From the NCBI RefSeq assembly GCF_001458415.1, contig NZ_CYSD01000043.1, positions 124,001-188,000 of the forward strand: 64,000 nt of DNA. The letters are read 5' to 3'. Position numbers and translations under genes: made by a program. How positions within the stretch are numbered: the first letter of the stretch is position 1; every line of letters starts with the position of its first letter. This document shows, piece by piece, positions 27,820 to 38,130 of this stretch. Source of the stretch: Tritonibacter multivorans (GTDB lineage: Bacteria; Pseudomonadota; Alphaproteobacteria; Rhodobacterales; Rhodobacteraceae). The notes beneath the pieces were generated by a model. That model was not told the origin of the DNA and made no database searches. It saw only the letters and a list, made by a program, of their open reading frames with translations.

Positions 27820-28770
27820 GTGCGAGATCTGAAGATCCCCGAGCAGCGCCACCCGGAAAAAGCGCATCGTCCCGACAATGCCCAGCCCAAAAAACCGTCT
27901 TGGATCCGTGTGAAAGCCCCCGGCGGGGCGGGATATGCGGAGACGCATAAGATCATGCGTGAAAACAACCTTGTGACGGTCTGCGAAGAAGCGGGCTGCC
28001 CCAATGTTGGCGAATGCTGGAGCCAGGGTCACGCCACCATGATGATCATGGGGGAAATCTGTACGCGCGGTTGCACGTTCTGCAATATTGCCACCGGCAA
28101 GCCCGACACGCTGGACGCGTTTGAACCCGGCCGCGTGGCCCATGCAGTGGAAAAACTGGGTCTCAACCACGTGGTGATCACATCTGTGGACCGGGATGAT
28201 TTGCAGGATGGTGGCGCGGAACATTTCGCCCAGACCATTCGCGCCGTGCGCCATCGCAGCCCTAAGACCACGATTGAGATCCTGACCCCGGACTTTCTGA
28301 AGTGTTCGCCGGAAGTGCTTGATATTGTTGTGGAAGCAAAGCCAGACGTCTTCAACCACAACCTTGAAACCGTGCCTGGCCTCTATCCCGAGGTCCGCCC
28401 CGGTGCGCGTTACTTCCACTCCCTGCGCTTGTTGCAGCGGGTGAAGGAACAGGATCCGTCGATCTTCACCAAATCCGGCATTATGGTCGGTCTGGGCGAG
28501 GACGAAATGGCGGTGAAGCAGGTGATGGACGACATGCGCGCCGCAGACATTGATTTCCTGACCATTGGTCAGTATCTGCAGCCGACTCCGAAACACCACG
28601 CCGTGGACCGGTTCGTGACGCCGGAAGAGTTCGCCTCTTATGAGAAAGCCGCCTTTGGCAAAGGGTTCCTGATGGTCTCTGCGACGCCGCTGACGCGTTC
28701 GTCGTATCACGCAGGTGATGACTTTGCCCGTTTGCGGGATGCCCGTGAAAAGGCGCTGGCCAAAGGCTGA
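27820..28770 (+). CDS. lipA: Lipoyl synthase (LipA)
   Basis: The 316-residue radical SAM enzyme inserts two sulfurs into protein-bound octanoyl groups. The auxiliary cluster cysteines are in [12 protein letters not shown], the radical SAM cluster is [10 protein letters not shown], and the C-terminal serine ligand motif RSSYHAGD is present. The start is taken as GTG at 27820 ([13 protein letters not shown] follows), with AAGGA seven bases upstream. An in-frame TTG at 27805 is less likely. A shared terminator separates it from convergent hpt. Confidence 0.97.
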   Translation: MRDLKIPEQRHPEKAHRPDNAQPKKPSWIRVKAPGGAGYAETHKIMRENNLVTVCEEAGCPNVGECWSQGHATMMIMGEICTRGCTFCNIATGKPDTLDAFEPGRVAHAVEKLGLNHVVITSVDRDDLQDGGAEHFAQTIRAVRHRSPKTTIEILTPDFLKCSPEVLDIVVEAKPDVFNHNLETVPGLYPEVRPGARYFHSLRLLQRVKEQDPSIFTKSGIMVGLGEDEMAVKQVMDDMRAADIDFLTIGQYLQPTPKHHAVDRFVTPEEFASYEKAAFGKGFLMVSATPLTRSSYHAGDDFARLRDAREKALAKG

Positions 28771-28799
28771 GCTGGAAAACAGTCTGAATGAAATGAAAA

Positions 28800-28827
28800 G
28801 CCGCGCTGGTGTCAGCGCGGCTTTTTT
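28800..28827. terminator. Bidirectional terminator between lipA and hpt
   Basis: GCCGCGCTG (28800-28808) and CAGCGCGGC (28813-28821) form a perfect 9-bp stem with loop GTGT. Six T follow on the plus strand, and AAAA precedes it, which serves the minus strand. Confidence 0.9.
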
Positions 28828-28829
28828 GA

Positions 28830-29375
28830 TCAGGCCTCGTCGGTGAAGCGCACCTTGCCGATGTGGGGCAGGTTGCGGTTGCGTTGGGCAAAGTCGATGC
28901 CGTAGCCCACAACAAATTCATCCGGGATTTCAAAGCCAATGTGATCGGCGCGGAAATCCACCTCGCGGCGCGACGGTTTGTCCAGAAGCGCAATGGTCTT
29001 CAGGCGCGCAGGATTGCGGCTTTGCAGCAGCTTGCTGACGTGCGACAGGGTGTGGCCTGTGTCGACAATATCTTCGACCACTAGCACGTCGCGCCCTTCA
29101 ATGGCGCCGCGCAAGTCCTTGAGAATACGAACTTCCCGGCTGCTTTCCATGCCGTCGCCATAAGACGAGGCCTCGAGGAAATCCACCTCGATGGGCAGGT
29201 CCAGCTCGCGCACCAGATCAGCGATGAACACAAAGCTGCCGCGCAGAAGGCCCACAACGACCAGCTTGTCGGTGCCCTCAAATTCGGATGCGATCTCTTC
29301 GCTCAGTTCTTCGATCCGTGCGGCGATGGCTTTGGCCGAAATCATCACATCTATGACATACGGGCGATCAGTCAT
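28830..29375 (-). CDS. hpt: Hypoxanthine phosphoribosyltransferase
   Basis: The 181-residue enzyme salvages hypoxanthine (and perhaps guanine) to the nucleotide. It has the PRPP loop [13 protein letters not shown] at residues 98-110, the family start [18 protein letters not shown], and [14 protein letters not shown] in the flexible loop. The length is normal. It is monocistronic, facing lipA across a shared terminator. Confidence 0.95.
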   Translation of the reverse strand: MTDRPYVIDVMISAKAIAARIEELSEEIASEFEGTDKLVVVGLLRGSFVFIADLVRELDLPIEVDFLEASSYGDGMESSREVRILKDLRGAIEGRDVLVVEDIVDTGHTLSHVSKLLQSRNPARLKTIALLDKPSRREVDFRADHIGFEIPDEFVVGYGIDFAQRNRNLPHIGKVRFTDEA

Positions 29376-29472
29376 GGCTTTCCCCTTGGCTTCCTACGTG
29401 AGTTGCCTCTTGAATTTTCGTTGCGTTCATAGGACACCACGCGCCAGCTGTACAGGAAGCAGATCAAAGACG

Positions 29473-29922
29473 ATGCCGACCCATTCTGAAACCCGACCCA
29501 TGCCGTACACCGCCCAGCAGATGTATGATCTGGTGGCAGATGTGGCCAACTACCCAAAATTCCTGCCCTGGTGTGCTGCTGCGCGCATCCGCAGCCGGGT
29601 GCCGCAAGGCACGTCCGAGCTGATGGAAGCGGATCTGGTGATTTCCTTCAAAGTGTTCCGCGAACGGTTCGGCAGCCGTGTGGTGTTGCATCCGGGTGAA
29701 CATAAGATCGACACGGAATATCTGGATGGTCCGTTTCGCTATATGAAGTCCAACTGGGCCTTTCAGGACCGCGCCGACGGCGGCTGTGATGTCAGCTTCT
29801 TTGTGGATTTCGAATTTAAGAACGCGGTGTTGCAGAGCGTGATTGGCCTGGTGTTCAACGATGCCATGCAGCGTATTGTGCGGGCTTTTGAACGTCGCGC
29901 CGAAGATCTGTATGGCGGGTGA
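29473..29922 (+). CDS. COQ10/RatA-type START-domain protein
   Basis: The 149-residue protein is a SRPBCC/START-fold polyketide cyclase-like protein of the COQ10/RatA family. It begins THSETRPMPYTAQQMYDLVA then DVANYPKFLPWC, with FQDRADGGCDVSFFVDFEFK later. In mitochondria COQ10 binds ubiquinone; in E. coli RatA has been described as blocking ribosome association. The ubiquinone role is more likely in alphaproteobacteria. The start is ATG 29473; an inner ATG at 29500 is less likely. Confidence 0.85.
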   Translation: MPTHSETRPMPYTAQQMYDLVADVANYPKFLPWCAAARIRSRVPQGTSELMEADLVISFKVFRERFGSRVVLHPGEHKIDTEYLDGPFRYMKSNWAFQDRADGGCDVSFFVDFEFKNAVLQSVIGLVFNDAMQRIVRAFERRAEDLYGG

Positions 29923-29927
29923 CATGT

Positions 29928-29951
29928 GGCTCTAATCTGCGGATTAGAGCC
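29928..29951. terminator. Perfect inverted repeat between ratA and cinA-like genes
   Basis: GGCTCTAATC (29928-29937) and GATTAGAGCC (29942-29951) form a 10-bp stem with loop TGCG, between two convergent stop codons. There is no T run on either side, so efficient intrinsic termination is uncertain. Confidence 0.5.
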
Positions 29952-29961
29952 TGAATCCGCG

Positions 29962-30453
29962 TCAGGTCCGAATGGGAAGTTTGGCGACGGCGGTTGCGAT
30001 CAGCATCAGCGCGTGGTCTCGCGTCGCAGCGCGCACCTTGTCGCGACCCAAAGCGCCGAACTCTTTGGTTTCCACAAATGTCGGCAGGCCTGTTGCCGCA
30101 AGACCAAAGCAGACGCGCCCTTCGGGTTTGAACTCTGACCCGCCGGGGCCCGCAATGCCGGTGACGGAGACCGCAATATCGGTTCCCGCGCTGTCCAGCG
30201 CCCCGTCGGCCATTTCCGCGGCGACCTCTTCGCTGACCGCGCCATGGGTGGCAAGCGTTGTCGTCAGGACGCCCAGCATCTCGGTCTTGGCCTGGTTGGA
30301 GTAGGTCACAAACCCCCGGTCCACCACAGCGGAGGAACCGGGGATGTCGGTCAGGGCGGCGGCAATCATGCCGCCGGTGCAGCTTTCGGCGGTGGAAACA
30401 GTCAGGCCCTTGGCCTGCGCATCCCGAAGAAGAGCTGCAACATCAACCGTCAT
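29962..30453 (-). CDS. CinA-like nicotinamide-nucleotide amidohydrolase (PncC type)
   Basis: The 163-residue protein consists only of the C-terminal CinA domain. Signatures are [41 protein letters not shown] and [12 protein letters not shown]. Such proteins deamidate NMN to nicotinate mononucleotide in pyridine nucleotide recycling. The start overlaps the stop of pgpA, and pgpA abuts ispDF, so the three form one minus-strand operon. Confidence 0.92.
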   Translation of the reverse strand: MTVDVAALLRDAQAKGLTVSTAESCTGGMIAAALTDIPGSSAVVDRGFVTYSNQAKTEMLGVLTTTLATHGAVSEEVAAEMADGALDSAGTDIAVSVTGIAGPGGSEFKPEGRVCFGLAATGLPTFVETKEFGALGRDKVRAATRDHALMLIATAVAKLPIRT

Positions 30454-30947
30454 AGACCAAGCACCCCGTGGAAAAAGCCCGCCAGCAGGACGACGCCGCC
30501 CGCCGCCATGGCTCCTGCGATGATGTCATCCATCATGACGCCAAAGGGGCCTTTCTTGCGATCCGCCCAGCCAACAGGGCCGGGTTTCCAGATGTCGAAC
30601 AGTCGGAACAGAACAAACGCAGCGATCCAGCCGGGCCAGAGCACGGTAATGCTGAACCCATGCAGCCACGCGGGCAGCGACAGCGCCCAGAGCGCCAGCA
30701 TTTGACCGGCAAATTCATCCAGCACAAATTCGGACGGATCCAGATCCTCTTGCCCCTTTGTCATGTCGGCTGCGGCCCAGAAGCCGATGCCGGTGGCGGC
30801 GAGTGTTGTGGCGGCCACAAGCGGGAAGCCGCCCAGCATATGGAGGCCAAGTGTGGCGGGCAGGGTGACGAGGGACCCCCAAGTTCCGGGCGCAGGTTTC
30901 AAATAGCCCACACCGCCGCAGGTGCCGAGGATCTGAGAGAGTTTCAT
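30450..30947 (-). CDS. pgpA: Phosphatidylglycerophosphatase A
   Basis: The 165-residue membrane enzyme removes phosphate from phosphatidylglycerophosphate to give phosphatidylglycerol. It shows [18 protein letters not shown] near the start, [11 protein letters not shown] in the middle and [16 protein letters not shown] before [12 protein letters not shown], all PgpA hallmarks. The ATG at 30947 has AAGGA upstream, inside the end of ispDF; a GTG one codon earlier is possible. Confidence 0.94.
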   Translation of the reverse strand: MKLSQILGTCGGVGYLKPAPGTWGSLVTLPATLGLHMLGGFPLVAATTLAATGIGFWAAADMTKGQEDLDPSEFVLDEFAGQMLALWALSLPAWLHGFSITVLWPGWIAAFVLFRLFDIWKPGPVGWADRKKGPFGVMMDDIIAGAMAAGGVVLLAGFFHGVLGL

Positions 30948-30950
30948 CAC

Positions 30951-32087
30951 TTATCCTTTGAACAGCGCGGCGGTGGCCAGCGCGGCAATGCCTTCGCCAC
31001 GACCCGTAAATCCAAGCCGTTCCGAGGTGGTGGCTTTGATCGACACACGCGCAGGCTCAATCCGCAGGATTTCGGCCATTTTTGCTTGCATTGCAGCGGC
31101 ATGGGGGCCGACCTTCGGGTATTCGCAGACCAGCGTGCAATCGATGTTCGAGAGGGTAAAGCCGCGGTCGCGGGCCAGATCGGCAGCGTGGCGCAGGAAG
31201 ATTTCCGACGCGGCGCCTTTCCATTGCGGGTCGGACGGCGGGAAGTGGCGGCCAATGTCGCCTTCGGCCAGCGCGCCGTAAATCGCATCCGTCACGGCGT
31301 GCATGCCCACATCGGCATCCGAATGGCCCTGTAGGCTGCGGTCATGGGGCACGGCCACACCGCACAGCATCACATGATCGCCGGGGCCAAAACGGTGCAC
31401 GTCGTAGCCATTGCCAAGTCTGATATCCATGTTCTTTCCCAGAATACGTTCGGCGCGGGCGAAATCCTCGGGCCGGGTGATTTTGATATTGTCGCTGCAG
31501 CCTTCGGTGATGGTAACCGGCAGGCCAGCGGCGCGGGCGACCTCTACATCATCCGCGGCCAGCCCTTGATGGGCCTCATGTGCGGCGAGGATCGCGTCAA
31601 AGTGGAACCCTTGCGGTGTTTGCGCGGCAAACAGCCCGTTGCGGTCCTGGGTTCCGGTCACTTGATCGTCTGCTCCAGTCCAGAGCGCATCTGTGACCGC
31701 CACCCCAGGTGCCGCCGCAGGAGTGTTCGTCAAGCCGTTGATCACATTTGTAATTACGTCTTTTGACACGCAGGGTCGGGCGGCGTCGTGGATCAGGACC
31801 AGATCGGGTTTATGTGCGGCAAGGGCCAGAAGGCCATTTCTGACAGACTGCGACCGTTCCGCCCCACCATCCGCAAGGATGAGATCGGGCTGCGCGGCCA
31901 AGGCTGTATCGGCATCTGCGTCCTTCGGGTTGCGCACAACGGCAATCAGGTCGTGGCCTGCGTCGCGAAACGCCTGTAGGGTCCAGTCAATCACACGGCG
32001 ACCGGACAGGGGCCGCCATTGCTTGGCCAGCCCGCCGCCCGCGCGGCTGCCGCGCCCTGCGGCAACGATGAGAACCGCTGTTTTCAT
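30951..32087 (-). CDS. ispDF: Bifunctional IspD/IspF (MEP pathway isoprenoid synthesis)
   Basis: The 378-residue fusion catalyses two MEP-pathway steps. Residues 1-219 are IspD (CDP-methylerythritol synthesis), with [20 protein letters not shown] at the N-terminus and [13 protein letters not shown]. Residues 220-378 are IspF (methylerythritol cyclodiphosphate synthase), with [17 protein letters not shown] and [13 protein letters not shown]. The fusion is common in alphaproteobacteria; the intervening IspE step is elsewhere. The start at 32087 (MKTAVLI) matches the family; longer frames add only unrelated sequence. Confidence 0.96.
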   Translation of the reverse strand: MKTAVLIVAAGRGSRAGGGLAKQWRPLSGRRVIDWTLQAFRDAGHDLIAVVRNPKDADADTALAAQPDLILADGGAERSQSVRNGLLALAAHKPDLVLIHDAARPCVSKDVITNVINGLTNTPAAAPGVAVTDALWTGADDQVTGTQDRNGLFAAQTPQGFHFDAILAAHEAHQGLAADDVEVARAAGLPVTITEGCSDNIKITRPEDFARAERILGKNMDIRLGNGYDVHRFGPGDHVMLCGVAVPHDRSLQGHSDADVGMHAVTDAIYGALAEGDIGRHFPPSDPQWKGAASEIFLRHAADLARDRGFTLSNIDCTLVCEYPKVGPHAAAMQAKMAEILRIEPARVSIKATTSERLGFTGRGEGIAALATAALFKG

Positions 32088-32166
32088 GGCCAACTGCCTT
32101 CGCCTGTAAGAAGCCTTAAAACCTGCCCCGTCTTTACGGTGCCCCCCGGAAAAGCGCAATCCACCT

Positions 32167-32199
32167 GGCGCTAGTGCTTAAAAAATAAGCACCAGCGCC
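32167..32199. promoter_or_regulatory. 33-base dyad between ispDF and dusB
   Basis: GGCGCT-A-GTGCTTA and TAAGCAC-C-AGCGCC flank AAAAA, giving 13 paired bases with one mismatch. It lies in the divergent promoter region. It could be a protein-binding dyad or a hairpin terminator for upstream transcripts; no following T run supports the latter. Confidence 0.5.
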
Positions 32200-32285
32200 G
32201 GGAAAACAGGCTGGAAGGGGCGCTTGGGATGGAGCATACCGGGTTCTCGGTCTAAAACGCTCATATATGCACAAGGATTAAGCAG

Positions 32286-33272
32286 TTGTCCTTCACCATC
32301 GGAACCACCTCATTGGAGCCCCCAATCGCGCTTGCCCCTATGGCGGGCATCACGGACCGTCCTTACCGGGATCTGGTCCGGTCTTTTGGTGTCGGCCTGA
32401 TGGTCAGCGAAATGGTGGCCAGCCAAGAGATGGTGCAGGCCAAACCCGGCGTGCGCGAACGGGCCGAGCTGAGCGCGGATGTGGAAAACACCGCGGTACA
32501 GCTGGCGGGGCGCGAGGCCACCTGGATGGCCGAAGCCGCACGACAGGTTGCAGACCGTGGTGCAAAGGTGATCGACATCAATATGGGCTGCCCGGCCAAG
32601 AAGGTGACCAATGGTTATTCGGGCTCTGCCTTGCTGAAAACGCCGGACCACGCCTTGAGCCTGATCGAAGCGGTGGTCGCGGCCGTTGATGTGCCAGTGA
32701 CCCTGAAAACCCGGTTGGGCTGGGATGACAATTGCCTGAACGCGCCGGATGTTGCGCGCCGGGCGCAGGACGCAGGCGTGCAGATGGTGACCATCCACGG
32801 CCGAACACGCTGTCAGTTTTATAAGGGATCCGCTGACTGGCAGGCGATTTCACAGGTGCGCGCGGCGATTGATGTGCCGCTTCTGGCCAATGGCGATATT
32901 GTTGACACGGCCACGGCGCGCAGTGCGCTGGAAAAATCCGGCGCAAATGGCGTGATGATCGGCCGTGGCGCACAGGGCAAACCCTGGCTTCTGGCGCAGG
33001 TCGCCCATGACATCTGGGGCAGTGCGGCGCCGGAGATCCCTGAAGGTAGTGATCTTGTTGACATGATTTCAAAGCATTACGAGGCGATGTTGGACTTTTA
33101 CGGTTTGGACCTGGGTCTGCGCGTGTCGCGCAAGCATCTGGGCTGGTACATGGATGAGGCAGAAACCCCTGCCGCGCTGCGCCGTCAGGTTCTGACGGCC
33201 AAAACCCCGGCGGAGGTTCTGGCGTTGCTGCCCGAGGCGATCCTTGGCGCCGACAAGGAGGTCGCAGCATGA
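32286..33272 (+). CDS. dusB: tRNA-dihydrouridine synthase DusB (NifR3)
   Basis: The 328-residue FMN enzyme reduces uridines in the tRNA D-loop. It has PIALAPMAGITDRPYRDLVR, the catalytic cysteine region INMGCPAKKVTNGYSGSALL, LKTRLGWDD and MVTIHGRTR. The start codon is TTG at 32286, supported by AAGGA eight bases upstream. The stop overlaps the ntrB start (ATGATG), as in Rhodobacter nifR3-ntrB-ntrC. The gene was first named nifR3 for this position. Confidence 0.96.
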   Translation: MSFTIGTTSLEPPIALAPMAGITDRPYRDLVRSFGVGLMVSEMVASQEMVQAKPGVRERAELSADVENTAVQLAGREATWMAEAARQVADRGAKVIDINMGCPAKKVTNGYSGSALLKTPDHALSLIEAVVAAVDVPVTLKTRLGWDDNCLNAPDVARRAQDAGVQMVTIHGRTRCQFYKGSADWQAISQVRAAIDVPLLANGDIVDTATARSALEKSGANGVMIGRGAQGKPWLLAQVAHDIWGSAAPEIPEGSDLVDMISKHYEAMLDFYGLDLGLRVSRKHLGWYMDEAETPAALRRQVLTAKTPAEVLALLPEAILGADKEVAA

Positions 33273-34357
33273 TGGATACGCTCGCGCAACAGGCCGAAAA
33301 CAGCGCCATCTGGGCGTCGCTGCCGGTGCCGGTGTTTCTGATTTCGCCGGACAACAGCATTCTGGATGTGAACTCTGCCGCCGAGGGCTTTGTAAACACG
33401 TCCAGAAAGTCGCTTCTGGGCAAACCGATCTGGAGACAGGTCGCGATTGAAGAAAGTGTCGAAAACGCTTTTGAGAAGGCGCGCAAGCAGGGCACGCCGT
33501 TGTTTGTGAACGACATTGATGTGGGCGCGCGTCAACGTGCGCCGCTGCAATGCGGCGTTCAGATCGCGCCGGTCCACGGTCACGACGGCTTTATGCTATT
33601 GATGGTCTCTCCGCGTGAATTGGCGGGGCGGATGACGCAAACGCAGTCGGCAAAATCGGCTGCGCAGTCGGCGATTGGCATGGCGGAAATGCTGGCCCAT
33701 GAGATCAAGAACCCGCTGGCCGGCATCACCGGTGCGGCGCAGTTGCTGAGCATGAACCTCGCGCCCGAGGATCTGGAGCTGACCGATCTGATCGTGTCCG
33801 AGAGCCGCCGGATCGTGAAGCTTCTTGAACAGGTGGAACAGTTTGGCAACCTGTCTGAACCTGACTTCCGCGAGGTGAACCTGCACGATGTGCTGGACCG
33901 GGCGCGTCGATCTGCGCTTCTGGGTTTTGGCTCGGAAATGAAGATTATTGAGAAATACGACCCCTCACTGCCAGTGGCCTGGGGGGACCCGGATCAATTG
34001 CTGCAGGTGGTTTTGAACCTGCTGAAAAACGCATCCGAAGCGGCCGGTAAAAAAGGTGGTACAATCATCATCCGGACCTTCTATGAACACTCTTTCCGTC
34101 TGCGTCGTTCGGACGGGACGGGGCGGCTTTTGCCGCTGCAGATCGAGATCATTGATGATGGTCCCGGCCTGCCTGACAGAATTAAAGATGATATTTTTGA
34201 ACCCTTTGTCTCGGGACGTGAAAACGGCACCGGTCTGGGGCTCGCATTGGTAAGCAAAATCATTTCCGACCATAACGGGTGGATCTCGGTCCGGTCTGAA
34301 CCGGGCAATACCGTGTTTCGCCTTTCCCTCTCGCGAATGCCGCGAGAGAGCAAGTAA
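33269..34357 (+). CDS. ntrB: Nitrogen regulation sensor kinase NtrB
   Basis: The 362-residue soluble kinase has a PAS domain (about 10-125), a histidine phosphoacceptor (His144 in [19 protein letters not shown]) and an ATPase domain with N-box [13 protein letters not shown] and G-box [21 protein letters not shown]. NtrB phosphorylates or dephosphorylates NtrC under control of PII. It overlaps dusB and is 14 bases upstream of ntrC. Confidence 0.96.
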   Translation: MMDTLAQQAENSAIWASLPVPVFLISPDNSILDVNSAAEGFVNTSRKSLLGKPIWRQVAIEESVENAFEKARKQGTPLFVNDIDVGARQRAPLQCGVQIAPVHGHDGFMLLMVSPRELAGRMTQTQSAKSAAQSAIGMAEMLAHEIKNPLAGITGAAQLLSMNLAPEDLELTDLIVSESRRIVKLLEQVEQFGNLSEPDFREVNLHDVLDRARRSALLGFGSEMKIIEKYDPSLPVAWGDPDQLLQVVLNLLKNASEAAGKKGGTIIIRTFYEHSFRLRRSDGTGRLLPLQIEIIDDGPGLPDRIKDDIFEPFVSGRENGTGLGLALVSKIISDHNGWISVRSEPGNTVFRLSLSRMPRESK

Positions 34358-34371
34358 GCAGGAGTTTCCAA

Positions 34372-35751
34372 ATGGATGGCACCGTTCTCGTTGCAGATGA
34401 CGATCGCACAATTCGCACTGTTCTGACCCAGGCGCTGACGCGCGCGGGGTGTAAAGTGCACGCCACCTCCTCGCTGACCACGCTGATGCGCTGGGTCAGT
34501 GAAGGCAAAGGGGATGTGGTGATTTCGGACGTGATGATGCCGGACGGGAACGGGCTCGAGATGCTGCCGAAGATTGGTCAGGACCGCCCCGGCTTGCCCG
34601 TGATTGTGATCTCGGCGCAGAACACCATTATGACCGCGATCAAGGCGGCAGAGGCGGATGCCTATGATTATCTGCCCAAGCCCTTTGACCTGCCTGAACT
34701 GATGAAGCGCACCGCCAAGGCGTTGTCGGAAAAGCGCACGGCCTCGGCCACCAGCCGGGTCGAAGTGCCGGAAGAGCGCCCCGATGAGCTGCCGCTGGTT
34801 GGCCGCACCGAGGTCATGCAGGCGCTGTATCGTCTGATTGCGCGGGTGATGAACACGGATATGCCGCTGTTGATCACCGGTGAAAGTGGCACCGGTAAGA
34901 GTTTGATTGCACGGGCTATTCACGATTTCTCGGATCGCCGCACCTTGCCTTACGTCTATGCGGACGCGGCCACCTTGGCAGAGCTTGAGGGACCCGCGCG
35001 TCTGCTGGCCGAGGTCAAAGGCGGCACGCTTGTGGTTGACGAGCTGATGGATCTGCCCGACGAGGCTCAGGCCCGTCTGGTGCGGATGATGGACACGCCC
35101 GGTGATCACGCGCCGCGCTTTATTGCCACCACCTCTCAGCAAAATCTTGCCGATGGGATGGAAGAAGGCCGCCTGCGTCAGGATCTCTACTACCGGGTCT
35201 GTGGCACCGAACTGCGTGTTCCGGCGCTGCGCGAGCGGGTCGAGGACATTGCGCTTCTGTGTGAACACTTCCTGATGCGTGCCGAAAACGATGGCGCCCC
35301 ACATCGCACACTCAGCGAAGAGGCCCGCGAGCTGCTGCGGCATCACGCCTGGCCGGGCAATGTGCGTCAGCTTGAAAATATCATTAAAAGACTGGCGCTT
35401 ACCGCACGCAGTGAAGAGGTCGGCAAGGCCGAGGTCGCGGCGGCACTGGGCCCGCAGTCCACCGGCGTTGAACCGGTGATGGGCGCAGGCGCAAGCAATG
35501 AAAAACTGTCGGATGCGGTGGCGCGCCATCTTCAGCGTTACTTCGACCTGCATGGCGAAGAGCTGCCACCGCAGGGGCTCTATGCGCGTCTGCTGCGGGA
35601 AGTTGAAACCCCGCTGATCGAAATTGCGCTGTCTGCGACGGGCGGAAATCAGGCAAAATGTGCCGATCTTTTGGGAATCAACCGCAATACCCTGCGCAAG
35701 AAGATCACTGACCTCGATATTGAGGTGACACGGCGTCGAAAACTGATGTAA
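34372..35751 (+). CDS. ntrC: Nitrogen response regulator NtrC, lacking the GAFTGA loop
   Basis: The 459-residue regulator has a receiver domain (phosphoacceptor Asp53, [11 protein letters not shown]), an AAA+ domain with Walker A GESGTGKS at 170-177, and a Fis-type HTH near the end ([20 protein letters not shown]). Between the two Walker motifs the text runs [19 protein letters not shown] then [11 protein letters not shown]: the sigma-54 contact loop GAFTGA is absent and the region is shortened. Rhodobacter capsulatus NtrC has the same loss and works with sigma-70 polymerase, so this protein probably does too. Confidence 0.95.
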   Translation: MDGTVLVADDDRTIRTVLTQALTRAGCKVHATSSLTTLMRWVSEGKGDVVISDVMMPDGNGLEMLPKIGQDRPGLPVIVISAQNTIMTAIKAAEADAYDYLPKPFDLPELMKRTAKALSEKRTASATSRVEVPEERPDELPLVGRTEVMQALYRLIARVMNTDMPLLITGESGTGKSLIARAIHDFSDRRTLPYVYADAATLAELEGPARLLAEVKGGTLVVDELMDLPDEAQARLVRMMDTPGDHAPRFIATTSQQNLADGMEEGRLRQDLYYRVCGTELRVPALRERVEDIALLCEHFLMRAENDGAPHRTLSEEARELLRHHAWPGNVRQLENIIKRLALTARSEEVGKAEVAAALGPQSTGVEPVMGAGASNEKLSDAVARHLQRYFDLHGEELPPQGLYARLLREVETPLIEIALSATGGNQAKCADLLGINRNTLRKKITDLDIEVTRRRKLM

Positions 35752-35770
35752 TATCGCCACATAACCGTGA

Positions 35771-35794
35771 CCCCCGAGTGAGAACGCTTGGGGG
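35771..35794 (+). promoter_or_regulatory. Hairpin in the ntrC-ntrY gap
   Basis: CCCCCGAGTG (35771-35780) pairs with CGCTTGGGGG (35785-35794) with two G-U pairs and loop AGAA. No T run follows. It lies 20 bases after ntrC and may stabilise the ntrBC transcript or partly separate it from ntrYX. Confidence 0.45.
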
Positions 35795-35850
35795 AACCAC
35801 GAGATCATGTGGGGGAGTGCAGTTGCTCCTCATGTTATTGGGGGCAGTAG

Positions 35851-38130
35851 GTGGCGCATAAGTCACATATCCGAACGGCCTATTCTGGTTTGATGGCCTT
35901 GGATGCATGGCGCAAAACGCGCCGGGTCCGAAATTTCACCACCTTTGGGCTGGTGATTCTGGGGCCGGTGATGGCGCTGGTGACATTCATTGTCATTGGT
36001 CCATTGGGGGAAGGCGCGAGTTCTCCGACGATGCGGCTGGTCCTGCTGGCTGACCTTATCTATGTGCTGGCCATTGCCACGCTGGTGATGAGCCAGATTG
36101 CCAAGCTGATTGCCGCGCGCCGTGACAAATCAGCGGGCTCCCGGCTGCACCTGCGGCTGAGCGGTGCCTTTGCCTTCCTTGCGTTGATGCCGACCGTTTT
36201 GGTTGCCGTCTTTGCGATGCTGACCGTCAACCTTGGCCTCGAGGGCTGGTTTTCGGAACGTGTGCGGGATGTGATCGGCAATTCGCGCACCGCGGCCGAG
36301 GCCTATCAGAACCAGCAACGCGGTGACCTGCAGCAGGATGCGGTGTTGTTGGCGCGGTTGCTGGACCACAGCCGCACCGTTGATTTCTTTATTGATGACG
36401 GGAAGTTGCGGGAGGTTCTGGTCCAGGGGCAGTCGCAAATTCAGCGTGGTTTGCAAGAAGCCTATATCATCGACGGCAGCGGTGAAATTCAGGTGCGGGG
36501 CGACCGGTCTTACGAGTTTGATTTCGAACGCCCCAATGACGAGGATATCCAGGCCGCCGCCCGCAGCGGTATGCGGATTATTCAGGACTGGGAAAACAAT
36601 GAGTTTCGCGCCCTTGTGAACCTCGACGCGTTTCTGGATCGCTATCTCTATGTCAGCCGTGATGTGGATGGCGAACTGCTCAACCTGCTGGATGACACGC
36701 AGGAAACGGCCGATCTTTATGTGCAGATGGAAAGCGAACGCGGCCGAGTGCTGTTCGAATTTGGCCTGCTGTACCTCGGCTTTGCTGTGATCCTGATCCT
36801 TGCCTCCATGTGGCTGGGTCTTTGGTTTGCCGAACGTCTGTCGCGTCCGGTCGGGCGCTTGACTGTGGCCGCGCAGCGTGTTGGCGCCGGCAATCTGAAT
36901 GTGCGGGTCATGGAAGAGCAGGGCGATGATGAGATCGCGCAATTGGGGCGTTATTTCAATCAGATGACGCAGGAGTTGAAACTTCAGCGCGAAACGCTTC
37001 TGGACAATACACGCCAGATTGAAAGCCGCCGTCGCTTGTTTGACTCGGTTCTGTCCTCGGTGACCTCGGGGGTGGTTGGGCTTGACGAAGATGGCCGCGT
37101 GACTTTCGTGAACAAATCGGCGCAACGTCTGCTGGACTGGCAGGGCGAACAGAAATCGCTGGCGCTGGCGGTTGCGGTGCCAGAGTTTGGGCCGCTGTTT
37201 GATGAACTGGTGGAAGGCGGCGCGCAGGTGGTGCAGGGCGAGGTCAAAGTGTCCCGTCAGGGCCGTCTGGAGAACTTGCTGGTTCGGATGACCCCGCGCG
37301 AATCCGGCGACAACAGCCTTGAGGGCTATGTTGTGGCTTTTGAAGACGTGACCGATCTGGTGAGCGCCCAGCGGATGGCCGCCTGGGGCGATGTCGCGCG
37401 CCGGATCGCCCATGAAATTAAAAACCCGCTGACCCCGATCCAGCTGAGTGCGGAACGGATCAAACGCAAATTCTCGCGCCAGCTTGAAGAGAAAAACGCC
37501 GAAGTTCTACAGGACATGACGGATGTCATCGTGCGTCAAACCAATGACCTGCGCCGCATCGTGGATGAGTTCTCCAAATTCGCGCGTATGCCCGAACCAG
37601 AGCGCCGCGAAGAGGATCTGGGCCGTCTGGTGCAGGAAGCCGTGCTGCTGCAGGAAGCGGGGCAGCCGGATCTGACGATTACATCCGACATTCCAAAGGT
37701 GGACATGCCGGTGGATGTGGATGCAACGATGATTGGACAGGCGCTGACCAATCTGATCAAAAACGCAGGCGAGGCCATTGGCTCTTTGCGTGCGAAGGGC
37801 GCGCCCGAGGGATTTGTGCCTGAAATTCAGGTGACGGTGTCTGCGTCGGATGCGGGCTTTGTCATTACAATCGCTGACAATGGTATTGGACTGCCCGAAG
37901 ATCGGGCCCGGCTGTTTGAGCCTTATGTGACCACGCGCGACGAGGGCACCGGGCTGGGGCTGCCGATTGTCAAAAAGATTATTGAAGAACATGGTGGGAC
38001 GCTGACGCTCGAAGATGCGCCGGTGTTCGAAGGAAACGCGCATCATGGCGCCATGGCGATTGTTCGTCTGGCACCGGCCGCCCCGCGGGCAAATGCGCAG
38101 AGACAGATGGTGAAAGCAGGGCTGACATGA
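35851..38130 (+). CDS. ntrY: Membrane sensor kinase NtrY
   Basis: The 759-residue kinase has several N-terminal membrane helices (about residues 30-135) and a further one near 300-325. A periplasmic sensor region lies between them, followed by a HAMP linker, a PAS domain and a kinase core. The phosphoacceptor is His521 in [21 protein letters not shown]-box NLIKNAGEA and GTGLGLPIVKKII follow. NtrY-NtrX responds to nitrogen or redox state in alphaproteobacteria. The start is taken as GTG 35851; an ATG at 35893 is the alternative. The stop overlaps ntrX. Confidence 0.95.
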   Translation: MAHKSHIRTAYSGLMALDAWRKTRRVRNFTTFGLVILGPVMALVTFIVIGPLGEGASSPTMRLVLLADLIYVLAIATLVMSQIAKLIAARRDKSAGSRLHLRLSGAFAFLALMPTVLVAVFAMLTVNLGLEGWFSERVRDVIGNSRTAAEAYQNQQRGDLQQDAVLLARLLDHSRTVDFFIDDGKLREVLVQGQSQIQRGLQEAYIIDGSGEIQVRGDRSYEFDFERPNDEDIQAAARSGMRIIQDWENNEFRALVNLDAFLDRYLYVSRDVDGELLNLLDDTQETADLYVQMESERGRVLFEFGLLYLGFAVILILASMWLGLWFAERLSRPVGRLTVAAQRVGAGNLNVRVMEEQGDDEIAQLGRYFNQMTQELKLQRETLLDNTRQIESRRRLFDSVLSSVTSGVVGLDEDGRVTFVNKSAQRLLDWQGEQKSLALAVAVPEFGPLFDELVEGGAQVVQGEVKVSRQGRLENLLVRMTPRESGDNSLEGYVVAFEDVTDLVSAQRMAAWGDVARRIAHEIKNPLTPIQLSAERIKRKFSRQLEEKNAEVLQDMTDVIVRQTNDLRRIVDEFSKFARMPEPERREEDLGRLVQEAVLLQEAGQPDLTITSDIPKVDMPVDVDATMIGQALTNLIKNAGEAIGSLRAKGAPEGFVPEIQVTVSASDAGFVITIADNGIGLPEDRARLFEPYVTTRDEGTGLGLPIVKKIIEEHGGTLTLEDAPVFEGNAHHGAMAIVRLAPAAPRANAQRQMVKAGLT

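Noticed and set aside
29928-29951. Candidate tRNA- or attenuator-like element at the hairpin after ratA
   Set aside because: Only a simple 10-bp stem with tetraloop; no cloverleaf, no T-loop sequence.
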